A stretch of DNA of 64,000 nucleotides from Lytechinus variegatus (lineage: Eukaryota; Echinodermata; Echinoidea; Temnopleuroida; Toxopneustidae): NCBI RefSeq assembly GCF_018143015.1, contig NC_054748.1, positions 12,080,967 to 12,144,966 of the forward strand. The letters run 5' to 3'. Position 1 is the stretch's first letter. The number at the start of each line of letters is the position of its first letter. Positions 62,001 to 63,722 of the stretch are shown here, in pieces. The notes beneath the pieces were generated by a model. It ran no database searches and was not told the origin of the DNA. It was given only the letters and a program-made list of their open reading frames with translations. The position numbers were made by a program, and so were the translations under genes.

Positions 62001-63722
62001 TCACCATCCATCTTCGACTCACGAAGTGGTGACGTAAATCCCAAGTCTGGGTTTCCAACATCATACTCAGTCATAACGCTTTCAGTCTCCACACTGGTCA
62101 TCAATCCGAACTCACTGTGCATGTTATTGTCATAGGACTTGTGAATGTGCGGATGGTCAGCTTCAGTCTCATTCACCTCTACATTACACTCAACATCCAT
62201 GACCTCATTGTGTATGTTATTAATGTCATTGGATTTGCGATTGTGTAAATGGTCAGCTTCAGTCTCATTCTCTCCAACACTACACTCGACCTCATTGTGT
62301 ATGTTATCATTGTCATTGGACTGGTGAATGTGTGAATGCTCAGCTTCAGTCTCATTCACCTCTACATTACACTCAACATCCATGACCTCATTGTGTATGT
62401 TATTATCATTTAGTGGAAGAGTGTGTTTACACTCACTGTCAAATCCAGGATTAGTGTGTTTGCACTCACTCTCAGATCCTTGCATTATCATACCCACTGC
62501 ACGATCCAGCTCATCTAACTCATTCATACTAGTGGGATTAGATTGGAATTGATTAGATGATGACATGTAAGAAAAAGTATGGTAGTCCCCAAACATGATT
62601 TGGCGTTTAGAAGGTCGAATCGAAACATCATTCTTCTCCATAAAGGGAGCCCCAGCCATCACATCAAAGTTCACCACACTGTCTTCAACCACGAAACCAT
62701 CATAATACAACTCACATCCATCATAGAAAAGAGAAAAAGATGTAATGCCAACAATACCAGATGGTAAGGCAAACGACACTTCAGGGTCAACATAGTCACT
62801 GTAACCAAACATATCGATTACAACTTCAAGGCCAAAGAAATCAGCAGTAGACTCACTTATCAAATTCAAAGGAGAACCACTATGCAATTCCACTGTCAAC
62901 TGTTCGGGGGTTCCCCTAACACTGGCAGGGAAAAATGGGGTGTCATTCTTAGATTTAGTCACGATAGACTTATGCTCTACAGCAGGAGGACACCTACGCT
63001 GAGGTGCCTCAGCGACGGCTACACATCTCTGTATAGATGCGAGCCCGACGCGGGTGGGCTCCGCCACGACCGTGCATCGCTTCGTCGATGCGGCGCGCAT
63101 TGCAGTACAGTACATAATATATATGGGACTACGTACGCTTTATAAATACTCAACTCTGTATGCCTACCCAAACTATCACACCACATTTAGACCTGGTGAG
63201 CGCCTGTCCCCAAGTTTCTGAGCGAGATTTCCCCCAATCCGGATTCTTTGATCCTGGTAGCGAAAGTTAGCCGCGGAATTCTGATCCCACCGCTGCCACC
63301 ACGCAATTAGATAAGAGGAAACTACAGACGATTTGAATAAGTTGTGAGACATTTATTGATCGTGGCAGAGTCGCCGCATACATATATGGGAAGCCACTTG
63401 TGGTGGCACAATTAAACTATAAATCATAATGGCGCTGTGTAAAAGGGGTACTAGTTTATTTAGAATTACTTGACTTGATTATAATTCAATTTCTTAACAT
63501 TGATTGTAATCTATTAACCCAGGTATCCAATTTTTCCCCTTTATACAGAAAACTGTGACTTACTAGAAATTCCTTTCTCAAATCATACAATAAATGATAC
63601 GTTGGAGCATGATGCAAGTATCATTGTAGCTTGCGACATGGGCTACTCTACTGGTATGGGCATTCTAACAGAACTCTTGTGTAATGATGGGACCCTTTCT
63701 CCATCTCCTCCTGTCTGTTATG
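11006..63722 (+). CDS. Secreted EGF plus giant sushi-array gene, incomplete at its 3' end
   Basis: The gene is inferred from compatible exons: signal peptide (11006-11078), EGF (14351-14455) and 65 sushi/CCP-like exons (16701-63722). All boundaries are phase 1 with GT-AG sites, except the donor of unit 8. Each sushi unit has four cysteines in the order C-x(25)-C-x(15)-C-x(10)-C, with VACDMGY around the second and GTLSPSPPVC at the fourth. The usual tryptophan before the last cysteine is replaced by Leu. Two sequons (NHT and NDT) lie in nearly every unit. Sushi domains typically bind proteins in complement, adhesion and matrix settings, but the role here is unknown. Unit entries list the variable sites in order: ENC/EIC, TIN/TMN, GIL/GIV, and SPSPP or a variant. 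Intron type A has a unit of about 550 bp and type B about 537 bp. No stop codon or membrane anchor is reached. The alternative is a non-expressed repeat array, but 65 unbroken frames argue against decay. Confidence 0.75.
11700..12535 (-). mobile_element. LINE 3' end fragment
   Basis: On the minus strand, codons at 12520-12326 encode a typical C-terminal tail of a non-LTR retrotransposon ORF2. It has YPTRQRQCYHLPLTRT, then FVFSGPAYWNSLPQ, then NIFKRKLKK, matching the family pattern 'TRq..lhlP..rt...ksf...gp..WNsLP...FKkkLk'. The rest, down to about 11702, would be 3' UTR and ends in an AAATAAATAAAT-like tail, as expected for a LINE 3' terminus. It is 5'-truncated and lies inside the first large intron of the EGF-sushi gene. 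Confidence 0.65.
12598..12750 (+). mobile_element. tRNA-derived SINE, head region
   Basis: The stretch TTGACTCAGGAAGTAGACC resembles an A box, and GAGTTCAAGCCCC about 40 bp further on resembles an RNA polymerase III B box (GGTTCRANNCC). The following 'gagttgctgctacccgg' and 'ttctggcgctc' text fits SINE bodies of echinoderm type, from memory. The 3' end is not clear. Confidence 0.5.
12751..14350. other. Intronic AT-rich sequence, nothing firm
   Basis: Two open frames lie here: 124 codons on the minus strand at 13120-13494, and two of 76 codons on the plus strand near 13755-14148. They have no recognisable motif and the composition of the surrounding intron. No exon with matching phase was found between the signal-peptide and EGF exons. 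Confidence 0.45.
14351..14455 (+). CDS. EGF-like domain exon
   Basis: The 105-bp exon (acceptor 'tgtatag', donor AATG|GTAAGC) is phase 1-1 and encodes about 35 residues with six cysteines in EGF order. It runs TCSMDSDCLNGGTC, then STCNCTSDFTG, then TNCENG. The CxC spacing and the G before the last cysteine are canonical. It lacks the D-x-D/N-E calcium-binding signature, so it is a non-calcium-binding EGF. One sequon, NTT, is present. It is present once, unlike the sushi exons that follow, so the expansion did not include it. Confidence 0.85.
14510..14650 (-). mobile_element. tRNA-derived SINE fragment
   Basis: On the minus strand, 'gggtaccgtggtctaaatag' is followed by the B-box-like GGGTTCAAACTCC and then 'cccttgagcaaggcatttta'. 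That last motif is a widespread conserved body motif of tRNA-derived SINEs in deuterostomes. The element starts about 55 bp downstream of the EGF exon, inside the intron. Confidence 0.55.
14750..15385 (+). repeat. Dispersed repeat with GTCTCGCC head and three 160-190 bp modules
   Basis: A short hairpin head (GTCTCGCC...GAGCGAGAC, 14750-14775) and a GC-rich 'ggcggcggcggca' stretch precede three related modules. Each module contains a 'gagtttcaggtcacatgacc'-like line and a '..ggtcaatgaacttagacc' line (about 14948, 15134 and 15301). From memory this family is common in sea urchin genomes, which is the main clue to the host group. Confidence 0.65.
15425..15680 (+). pseudogene. Broken LINE reverse transcriptase fragment
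   Basis: Translation in more than one frame recovers successive RT motifs of a CR1/Jockey/RTE-like LINE: SCKVAEHIVHSQIMHHLDT, then ECQFGFGKRPSCESQLF, then DFSKAFDRVLHKHLLKL. The last is RT motif A with its catalytic Asp. The motifs lie in different frames, so at least two frameshifts and an in-frame stop after NH have broken it. Only about 85 codons' worth remain. Confidence 0.7.
16019..16131. mobile_element. hAT-type foldback MITE, 113 bp
   Basis: The element is nearly a full hairpin. CAGTGGCGGACTGTGACTC at the left pairs with GAGTCACTGTCCGCCACTG at the right, and the arms extend through 'caaagcattggaggggcac', with only about 25 bp unpaired. It is flanked on both sides by a perfect 8-bp duplication, TGTATATA (16011-16018 and 16132-16139). 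An 8-bp duplication with CAGTGG-type ends is the hallmark of hAT transposons. Confidence 0.85.
16140..16700. other. Intron sequence upstream of the first sushi exon
   Basis: This is AT-rich, unique-looking intron sequence. It does not resemble the later array introns until the last 40 bp before the acceptor ('ttctctttatacag'), so the left limit of the amplified unit lies close to the exon. Confidence 0.5.
16701..16871 (+). CDS. Sushi unit 1 (divergent founder-like)
   Basis: This unit is one codon shorter (171 bp) and the most divergent: ENC, TIN, LEHGAS, VACDAGY, GTL, ELMCDNGTL and SESLVC. The intron starts A-like but also has B-like words, and its 3' half is B-like. Confidence 0.85.
17231..17404 (+). 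CDS. Sushi unit 2
   Basis: Reads ENC, TIN, GIL, SPSPP. A type-A intron follows. This is the first unit with the array consensus. Confidence 0.85.
17781..17954 (+). CDS. Sushi unit 3
   Basis: Reads EIC, TMN, GIL, SPPPP, with the unique variant SILVACD. A type-B intron follows. Confidence 0.85.
18318..18491 (+). CDS. Sushi unit 4
   Basis: Reads EIC, TMN, GIL, SPSPP. A type-A intron follows. Confidence 0.85.
18869..19042 (+). CDS. Sushi unit 5
   Basis: Reads EIC, TMN, GIL, SPSPP, with Gly for Asp after the second cysteine (ACGMGY). A type-B intron follows. Confidence 0.85.
19407..19580 (+). CDS. Sushi unit 6
   Basis: Reads EIC, TMN, STGIGIL, SPPPP. A type-B intron follows. It opens a run of five B introns with a two-unit alternation. 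Confidence 0.85.
19949..20122 (+). CDS. Sushi unit 7
   Basis: Reads ENC, TIN, GIV, SPSPP. A type-B intron follows. Confidence 0.85.
20487..20660 (+). CDS. Sushi unit 8, splice donor lost
   Basis: Reads EIC, TMN, STGIGIL, SPPPP. The donor is TATG|CTAAG instead of TATG|GTAAG, the only such change in the array. Skipping this exon would keep the frame. Failure to skip would read into the intron and stop about 23 codons later. A type-B intron follows. Confidence 0.8.
21024..21197 (+). CDS. Sushi unit 9
   Basis: Reads ENC, TMN, GIV, SPSPP. A type-B intron follows. Confidence 0.85.
21562..21735 (+). CDS. Sushi unit 10
   Basis: Reads EIC, TMN, STGIGIL, SPPPP, like units 6 and 8 but with an intact donor. 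A type-B intron follows. Confidence 0.85.
22105..22278 (+). CDS. Sushi unit 11
   Basis: Reads EIC, TMN, GIL, SPSPP. The type-A intron has the marker 'tcaggagaacaag', shared only with unit 19. Confidence 0.85.
22656..22829 (+). CDS. Sushi unit 12
   Basis: Reads EIC, TMN, GIV, SPSPP, with ACGMGY as in unit 5. A type-B intron follows. Confidence 0.85.
23193..23366 (+). CDS. Sushi unit 13
   Basis: Reads ENC, TMN, GIV, SPSPP. A type-A intron with the marker 'aataaatctgcc' follows, shared with units 21, 26, 28, 40 and 44. Confidence 0.85.
23744..23917 (+). CDS. Sushi unit 14
   Basis: Reads EIC, TMN, GIL, SPSPP. A type-B intron follows. Confidence 0.85.
24282..24455 (+). CDS. Sushi unit 15
   Basis: Reads EIC, TIN, STGIGIL, SPSPP. 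A type-A intron follows, and a second A intron comes after unit 16. Confidence 0.85.
24832..25005 (+). CDS. Sushi unit 16
   Basis: Reads ENC, TMN, GIL, SPSPP. It has a silent CCG proline codon shared with unit 24. A type-A intron follows. Confidence 0.85.
25384..25557 (+). CDS. Sushi unit 17
   Basis: Reads EIC, TMN, GIL, SPSPP. A type-B intron follows. Confidence 0.85.
25921..26094 (+). CDS. Sushi unit 18
   Basis: Reads ENC, TMN, GIV, SPSPP. A type-B intron follows. Confidence 0.85.
26463..26636 (+). CDS. Sushi unit 19
   Basis: Reads EIC, TMN, GIL, SPSPP. The type-A intron carries 'tcaggagaacaag', marking the start of the second copy of the seven-unit block that begins at unit 11. Confidence 0.85.
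27013..27186 (+). CDS. Sushi unit 20, extra cysteine
   Basis: Reads EIC, TMN, GIL, with SPCPPVC at the end. The extra cysteine is the only fifth cysteine in the array. A type-B intron follows. Confidence 0.85.
27550..27723 (+). CDS. Sushi unit 21
   Basis: Reads ENC, TMN, GIV, SPSPP. A type-A intron with 'aataaatctgcc' follows, as after unit 13. Confidence 0.85.
28101..28274 (+). CDS. Sushi unit 22
   Basis: Reads EIC, TMN, GIL, SPSPP. A type-B intron follows. Confidence 0.85.
28638..28811 (+). CDS. Sushi unit 23
   Basis: Reads EIC, TIN, STGIGIL, SPSPP, the same combination as unit 15. A type-A intron follows. Confidence 0.85.
29189..29362 (+). CDS. Sushi unit 24, one sequon lost
   Basis: Reads EIC, TMN, GIL, SPSPP. 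NDT is changed to NDM, which removes the second glycosylation sequon in this unit only. A type-A intron follows. Confidence 0.85.
29742..29915 (+). CDS. Sushi unit 25
   Basis: Reads ENC, TIN, GIL, SPPPP. A type-B intron follows. Confidence 0.85.
30279..30452 (+). CDS. Sushi unit 26
   Basis: Reads ENC, TMN, GIV, SPSPP. The type-A intron lacks one G in 'cacatgtatt' (reading 'cacattatt'), a marker shared with units 40, 44, 47, 56 and 60. Confidence 0.85.
30831..31004 (+). CDS. Sushi unit 27
   Basis: Reads EIC, TMN, GIL, SPPPP. A type-B intron follows. Confidence 0.85.
31368..31541 (+). CDS. Sushi unit 28
   Basis: Reads EIC, TMN, GIV, SPSPP. A type-A intron follows. Confidence 0.85.
31920..32093 (+). 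CDS. Sushi unit 29
   Basis: Reads EIC, TMN, GIV, SPSPP. A type-B intron follows. Confidence 0.85.
32457..32630 (+). CDS. Sushi unit 30
   Basis: Reads ENC, TMN, GIV, SPSPP. A type-A intron follows. Confidence 0.85.
33009..33182 (+). CDS. Sushi unit 31
   Basis: Reads EIC, TMN, GIL, with the unique tail SAPPP. It is the last unit carrying EIC. A type-B intron follows. Confidence 0.85.
33546..33719 (+). CDS. Sushi unit 32
   Basis: Reads ENC, TIN, GIL, SPSPP. The type-A intron carries the first copy of the double-hairpin MITE. From here on every unit has ENC. Confidence 0.85.
34004..34535. mobile_element. Double-hairpin MITE, copy 1
   Basis: The outer ends CCCTTTTTACACAGG and CCTGTGTAAAAGGGG are inverted repeats flanked by TA on both sides. 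Inside lie two 64-bp hairpins (34029-34092 and 34259-34322), each with a perfect 29-bp stem around 'ccccgtactataggtgggg' and a 6-bp loop. The loop bases and flanking 'ttccttaacc' and 'ggttaagga' text show that the second hairpin is the inverted counterpart of the first. It has no coding content. The superfamily is unassigned. Confidence 0.85.
34636..34809 (+). CDS. Sushi unit 33
   Basis: Reads ENC, TIN, GIV, SPSPP. A type-B intron follows. Confidence 0.85.
35173..35346 (+). CDS. Sushi unit 34
   Basis: Reads ENC, TMN, GIV, SPPPP. A type-B intron follows. Confidence 0.85.
35710..35883 (+). CDS. Sushi unit 35
   Basis: Reads ENC, TMN, GIV, SPSPP, with the unique variant ASFIVAC. It is the last unit with TMN. 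The type-A intron carries MITE copy 2. Confidence 0.85.
36168..36696. mobile_element. Double-hairpin MITE, copy 2
   Basis: It occupies the same site as copy 1 and shares its 'caggcaaaaatttcc' left-end variant. It is three bases shorter, with a small change at the foot of the second hairpin. Confidence 0.85.
36797..36970 (+). CDS. Sushi unit 36
   Basis: Reads ENC, TIN, GIV, SPSPP. A type-B intron follows. Confidence 0.85.
37334..37507 (+). CDS. Sushi unit 37
   Basis: Reads ENC, TIN, GIV, SPSPP. A type-B intron follows. Confidence 0.85.
37871..38044 (+). CDS. Sushi unit 38
   Basis: Reads ENC, TIN, GIV, SPSPP. The following intron is a slightly divergent A type (548-bp unit, 'caaaagaacaag'). 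Confidence 0.85.
38419..38592 (+). CDS. Sushi unit 39
   Basis: Reads ENC, TIN, GIV, SPSPP. A type-B intron follows. It is the first unit of the 2,171-bp block repeated at unit 43. Confidence 0.85.
38956..39129 (+). CDS. Sushi unit 40
   Basis: Reads ENC, TIN, GIV, SPSPP, with the variant IVAACEMGY. A type-A intron follows. Confidence 0.85.
39503..39676 (+). CDS. Sushi unit 41
   Basis: Reads ENC, TIN, GIV, with the unique tail GTLLPPPP. A type-B intron follows. Confidence 0.85.
40041..40214 (+). CDS. Sushi unit 42
   Basis: Reads ENC, TIN, SIIVAC, GIL, SPSPP. It has the silent CTG in DTLEHD and TGC in VACD that define a right-half subfamily. A type-A intron follows. Confidence 0.85.
40590..40763 (+). 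CDS. Sushi unit 43
   Basis: Reads ENC, TIN, GIV, SPSPP. A type-B intron follows. Confidence 0.85.
41127..41300 (+). CDS. Sushi unit 44
   Basis: Reads ENC, TIN, GIV, SPSPP, with ACEMGY as in unit 40. A type-A intron follows. Confidence 0.85.
41674..41847 (+). CDS. Sushi unit 45
   Basis: Reads ENC, TIN, GIV, SPSPP. A type-B intron with 'caacaggaacaag' follows, shared with unit 41. Confidence 0.85.
42212..42385 (+). CDS. Sushi unit 46
   Basis: Reads ENC, TIN, SIIVAC, GIL, SPSPP with the silent CTG. It is the counterpart of unit 42. A type-A intron follows. Confidence 0.85.
42760..42933 (+). CDS. Sushi unit 47
   Basis: Reads ENC, TIN, GIV, SPSPP. A type-A intron follows, the second of three A introns in a row. 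Confidence 0.85.
43307..43480 (+). CDS. Sushi unit 48
   Basis: Reads ENC, TIN, GIV, SPSPP. A type-A intron follows. Confidence 0.85.
43856..44029 (+). CDS. Sushi unit 49
   Basis: Reads ENC, TIN, GIL, SPPPP. The type-B intron has 'tttgttgggaaaat', shared with units 59 and 63. Confidence 0.85.
44393..44566 (+). CDS. Sushi unit 50
   Basis: Reads ENC, TIN, SIIVAC, GIL, SPSPP with the silent CTG. The acceptor is 'ttatatag'. The type-A intron holds MITE copy 3 and the first LTR element, making it about 5.3 kb. Confidence 0.85.
44851..45381. mobile_element. Double-hairpin MITE, copy 3
   Basis: It belongs to the second sub-lineage ('caggctaaaatttcc', and 'ttttgccccacctctag' in the first hairpin, which introduces mismatches into the stem). 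The first LTR element begins about 29 bp beyond its right end. Confidence 0.85.
45411..45573 (+). repeat. 5' LTR of element 1
   Basis: The 163-bp direct repeat starts CGCCATTGTGG and ends TTTAATGGTG. It matches the 3' copy with no difference seen. Confidence 0.9.
45574..45592 (+). promoter_or_regulatory. Primer-binding site of element 1, tRNA-Leu type
   Basis: TGGTGGCAGCGGTGGGATC follows the LTR directly. Its complement ends ...CCGCTGCCACCA, which from memory is the 3' end of an animal leucine tRNA (AAG anticodon family) with CCA added, at 18 of 19 positions. Confidence 0.65.
45685..47700 (+). CDS. Gag/protease-like ORF of LTR element 1
   Basis: An open frame of 671 codons. A cysteine/histidine cluster (SCPLCLAAKRPSHHHIGDC, about residues 140-160) resembles the zinc-binding region of LTR-element gag proteins. 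About residues 310-430 follow the pattern of the aspartic protease region of Gypsy-like elements, including AGIPFLEVNDISVRPSR near its end. Acidic low-complexity stretches (repeated D/S/Y) lie between them, and a Ser/Pro-rich tail follows. The exact start is uncertain. It belongs to the mobile element and not to the host sushi gene, although both are on the + strand. Confidence 0.65.
   Translation: MSVLGRTTRSSCSPMYSLSYGFTHERLHPQPRPQAPTRGRPHVDFLNHYNLHINTNQKNERVTENANECNSLDYDDFDDYAESEKLNDCRDISEIESEFDDEPIWDNPIPNNHPPSVKVLHTTSNNSRPNVSLGPIGLVPVDPYSCPLCLAAKRPSHHHIGDCEYLPQHEKNIIAQARQAASILGYTRKLTVNDCYEKYESDKNMSDCDSDLDYDSDFDNLSTIDCDKVPGSAPTTDPDISGISHQSRVYCDSPLSCLVDSSKSDESPLVLEVALGGTNDNADSSKSDGLHQGYHSLPHCPVADSSMLPKQAKILPFIDLYHGQQCVRVTLVSGSSQNFIGYSTALSLGADIFDTSSGMCHADSSSLPYVIVGETQLVLTRDDNEFIFEGLVVEADTELARAGIPFLEVNDISVRPSRCSVTIANGSSYTYGPAPAPARLDTPLSVVVSSVVPPIGEHSITSQVPHTDPAANVETNSSSFNVNEKACIHVKPILTNNRVTVDARQDAVCSKIPQTYIPDGSSTALEVNPDSEITKVQPEPQSGGQSSQVPSSNADQCHLGDSLADASPTHKPVDCLVTNFNGEPNHRCSLKVEYPPGRPPDRTPCTTLGLFASIPAHVHSRMVSISPMVSDVRRFAMPLPLIARTRPGLPFSLRLGPPHGRPPDYIYNRYP
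47701..49672 (+). other. T-rich non-coding part of LTR element 1
   Basis: No recognisable protein was found in any frame. Short hydrophobic frames (for example 48555-48749 and 48799-49080) are what T-rich DNA gives by chance. Two similar 'ggtgaactggtat' segments near 49190 and 49318 suggest a small internal duplication. Confidence 0.6.
49673..49835 (+). repeat. 3' LTR of element 1
   Basis: It is preceded by 'agagggaaagaaaaagtgg' (polypurine tract) and followed directly by array intron sequence 'ttgattataattcaa'. Confidence 0.9.
49910..50083 (+). CDS. Sushi unit 51
   Basis: Reads ENC, TIN, SIIVAC, GIV, SPPPP. The acceptor is 'ttatgcag'. A type-B intron follows. Confidence 0.85.
50446..50619 (+). 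CDS. Sushi unit 52
   Basis: Reads ENC, TIN, SIIVAC, GIL, SPPPP with the silent CTG. A type-A intron follows. Confidence 0.85.
50995..51168 (+). CDS. Sushi unit 53
   Basis: Reads ENC, TIN, GIV, SPPPP. A type-B intron follows. Confidence 0.85.
51532..51705 (+). CDS. Sushi unit 54
   Basis: Reads ENC, TIN, SIIVAC, GIV, SPSPP. It combines the CTG subfamily front with a GIV rear and so looks like a conversion mosaic. A type-A intron follows. Confidence 0.85.
52081..52254 (+). CDS. Sushi unit 55
   Basis: Reads ENC, TIN, GIL, SPPPP. A type-B intron follows. Confidence 0.85.
52618..52791 (+). CDS. Sushi unit 56
   Basis: Reads ENC, TIN, GIL, SPSPP. Its pyrimidine tract is one T shorter, leaving the end of the preceding intron open in the exon frame. 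A type-A intron follows. Confidence 0.85.
53165..53338 (+). CDS. Sushi unit 57
   Basis: Reads ENC, TIN, GIL, SPSPP. The intron is a chimera: its first bases are A-like ('aaagctgccaaat') and it then switches to B. Confidence 0.85.
53703..53876 (+). CDS. Sushi unit 58
   Basis: Reads ENC, TIN, SIIVAC, GIL, SPSPP with the silent CTG. The type-A intron carries MITE copy 4. Confidence 0.85.
54161..54691. mobile_element. Double-hairpin MITE, copy 4
   Basis: Almost identical to copy 3, with the same sub-lineage markers. Its undisturbed right flank supplies the empty site for the first LTR element. Confidence 0.85.
54792..54965 (+). CDS. Sushi unit 59
   Basis: Reads ENC, TIN, GIL, SPPPP. A type-B intron follows. 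Confidence 0.85.
55329..55502 (+). CDS. Sushi unit 60
   Basis: Reads ENC, TIN, SIIVAC, GIL, SPSPP with the silent CTG. The acceptor is 'ttatatag' with a shortened pyrimidine tract. A type-A intron follows. Confidence 0.85.
55877..56050 (+). CDS. Sushi unit 61
   Basis: Reads ENC, TIN, GIL, SPSPP. The A-to-B chimeric intron repeats that after unit 57, confirming that the two belong to one duplicated block. Confidence 0.85.
56415..56588 (+). CDS. Sushi unit 62
   Basis: Reads ENC, TIN, GIL, SPSPP, with the unique variant SIILACD. The type-A intron carries MITE copy 5. Confidence 0.85.
56873..57403. mobile_element. Double-hairpin MITE, copy 5
   Basis: Nearly identical to copy 4, at the matching place in the duplicated 2,712-bp block. 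Its right end provides the empty site for the second LTR element. Confidence 0.85.
57504..57677 (+). CDS. Sushi unit 63
   Basis: Reads ENC, TIN, GIL, SPPPP. A type-B intron follows. Confidence 0.85.
58041..58214 (+). CDS. Sushi unit 64
   Basis: Reads ENC, TIN, GIL, SPSPP, with a shortened pyrimidine tract. The type-A intron holds MITE copy 6, which is itself interrupted by the second LTR element. Confidence 0.85.
58499..59019. mobile_element. Double-hairpin MITE, copy 6, left part
   Basis: This is the same element up to 'aagaaaatcctg', where the second LTR element is inserted. The remaining 14 bp of the MITE lie at 63435-63448. Confidence 0.85.
59020..59152 (-). repeat. 3' LTR of element 2
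   Basis: It is the direct repeat of 63302-63434, with 'attggtcgtgg' here against 'attgatcgtgg' there. The left flank on the + strand is the MITE sequence ending CTG. Confidence 0.9.
59153..60325 (-). other. Non-coding tail of LTR element 2
   Basis: This AT-rich tail holds only short overlapping frames without motifs. A purine-rich tract in element sense abuts the 3' LTR (about 59155-59200). Confidence 0.6.
60326..63115 (-). CDS. Long ORF of LTR element 2, protease-like with a membrane segment
   Basis: An open frame of 929 codons. Residues about 65-180 follow the Gypsy-type aspartic protease pattern, ending in VMAGAPFMEKNDVSIRPSK. Acidic repeats containing NETEADH and HNEVMDVECNVEVN follow (about 220-330). 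Next come about ten copies of a VPDTEPSSG unit (about 465-555) and one strongly hydrophobic segment (SLTLALLCLVLNIALVVVC, about 565-590) that looks like a transmembrane helix. After that, two cysteine/histidine repeats contain CTRDHDMPRHVCG (about 670-720). A late stretch, LLPYEVFYG, loosely recalls the end of retroelement integrases. No recognised envelope family was identified. It is an element gene, antisense to the host gene. Confidence 0.6.
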   Translation of the reverse strand: MYCTAMRAASTKRCTVVAEPTRVGLASIQRCVAVAEAPQRRCPPAVEHKSIVTKSKNDTPFFPASVRGTPEQLTVELHSGSPLNLISESTADFFGLEVVIDMFGYSDYVDPEVSFALPSGIVGITSFSLFYDGCELYYDGFVVEDSVVNFDVMAGAPFMEKNDVSIRPSKRQIMFGDYHTFSYMSSSNQFQSNPTSMNELDELDRAVGMIMQGSESECKHTNPGFDSECKHTLPLNDNNIHNEVMDVECNVEVNETEAEHSHIHQSNDNDNIHNEVECSVGENETEADHLHNRKSNDINNIHNEVMDVECNVEVNETEADHPHIHKSYDNNMHSEFGLMTSVETESVMTEYDVGNPDLGFTSPLRESKMDGEIGETLSESVEIVSVTESKSCKPAVSTDDNCCDRAKLCVKTVGAVGSHYNCQVKHRHEHDISCSGDLSCVKVVGEIRSHNNNQENYQHRQFYSVPDTEPSSASGVPGTEPSSVVPDTEPSSGIPDTEPSSGVPDTKLSSVVPDTEPTCSYGVLDTEPSSGVPGTEHSSGIPGNEPSFDIPDTELSSNTKPSCSVMVMSLTLALLCLVLNIALVVVCSCFIVTHVSEAEPSLAVAGYVHSADITSIEHCAIIRSLSPDLYSPFTTVENRIREIHDRLENQTADYPSDIEYVNESIRSTNRYFGFVRCTRDHDMPRHVCGVCNTDRFRHFVFVHCTRDHDMPRHVCGEPCHRTDAYLDIALCSSLIDSNHHYTSLLPYEVFYGCTAYMHSVASIIWSPYMDCIAYSTIDKDLAPCLSPKTPTLLQNPADRLILPVVHHATDPDVILLLSYLCDYICSGNQSSAYDVMTSRPTSPLFEDGKAAHSSTPLLHVHGSSSRTVLPVSDPVRTPAVVDQPLRIQPPVGSWPRCVATIGHQDWLLWTCGPRPPSPFSDVPRMIPYP
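63283..63301 (-). promoter_or_regulatory. Primer-binding site of element 2, tRNA-Leu type
   Basis: In element sense it is the same 19 bases as in element 1 (TGGTGGCAGCGGTGGGATC), directly next to the 5' LTR. Confidence 0.65.
63302..63434 (-). repeat. 5' LTR of element 2
   Basis: In element sense it starts CGCCATTATGATTT and ends CTAATTGCG. The right flank on the + strand is CTG followed by the rest of the MITE. Confidence 0.9.
63549..63722 (+). CDS. Sushi unit 65, last in window
   Basis: Reads ENC, TIN, SIIVAC, GIL, SPSPP. A type-B intron runs to the window end at 63990, so more units probably follow. Confidence 0.85.

Larger units (their letters stand above)
59020..63434 (-). mobile_element. 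LTR element 2 (short-LTR, non-autonomous, looks whole)
   Basis: This 4.4-kb element on the minus strand is inserted in MITE copy 6. Its 133-bp LTRs differ at one position seen by eye, so the insertion is young. The primer site is the same leucine-tRNA type as element 1, and the LTRs likewise start CGCCATT in element sense. It has one long open frame (63115-60326) and then a non-coding tail with a 12-base homopolymer (C in element sense, 60149-60160) and a polypurine tract next to the 3' LTR. No reverse transcriptase region is recognisable. No breaks are evident in the long frame. The target duplication is CTG, 3 bp. Confidence 0.85.
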
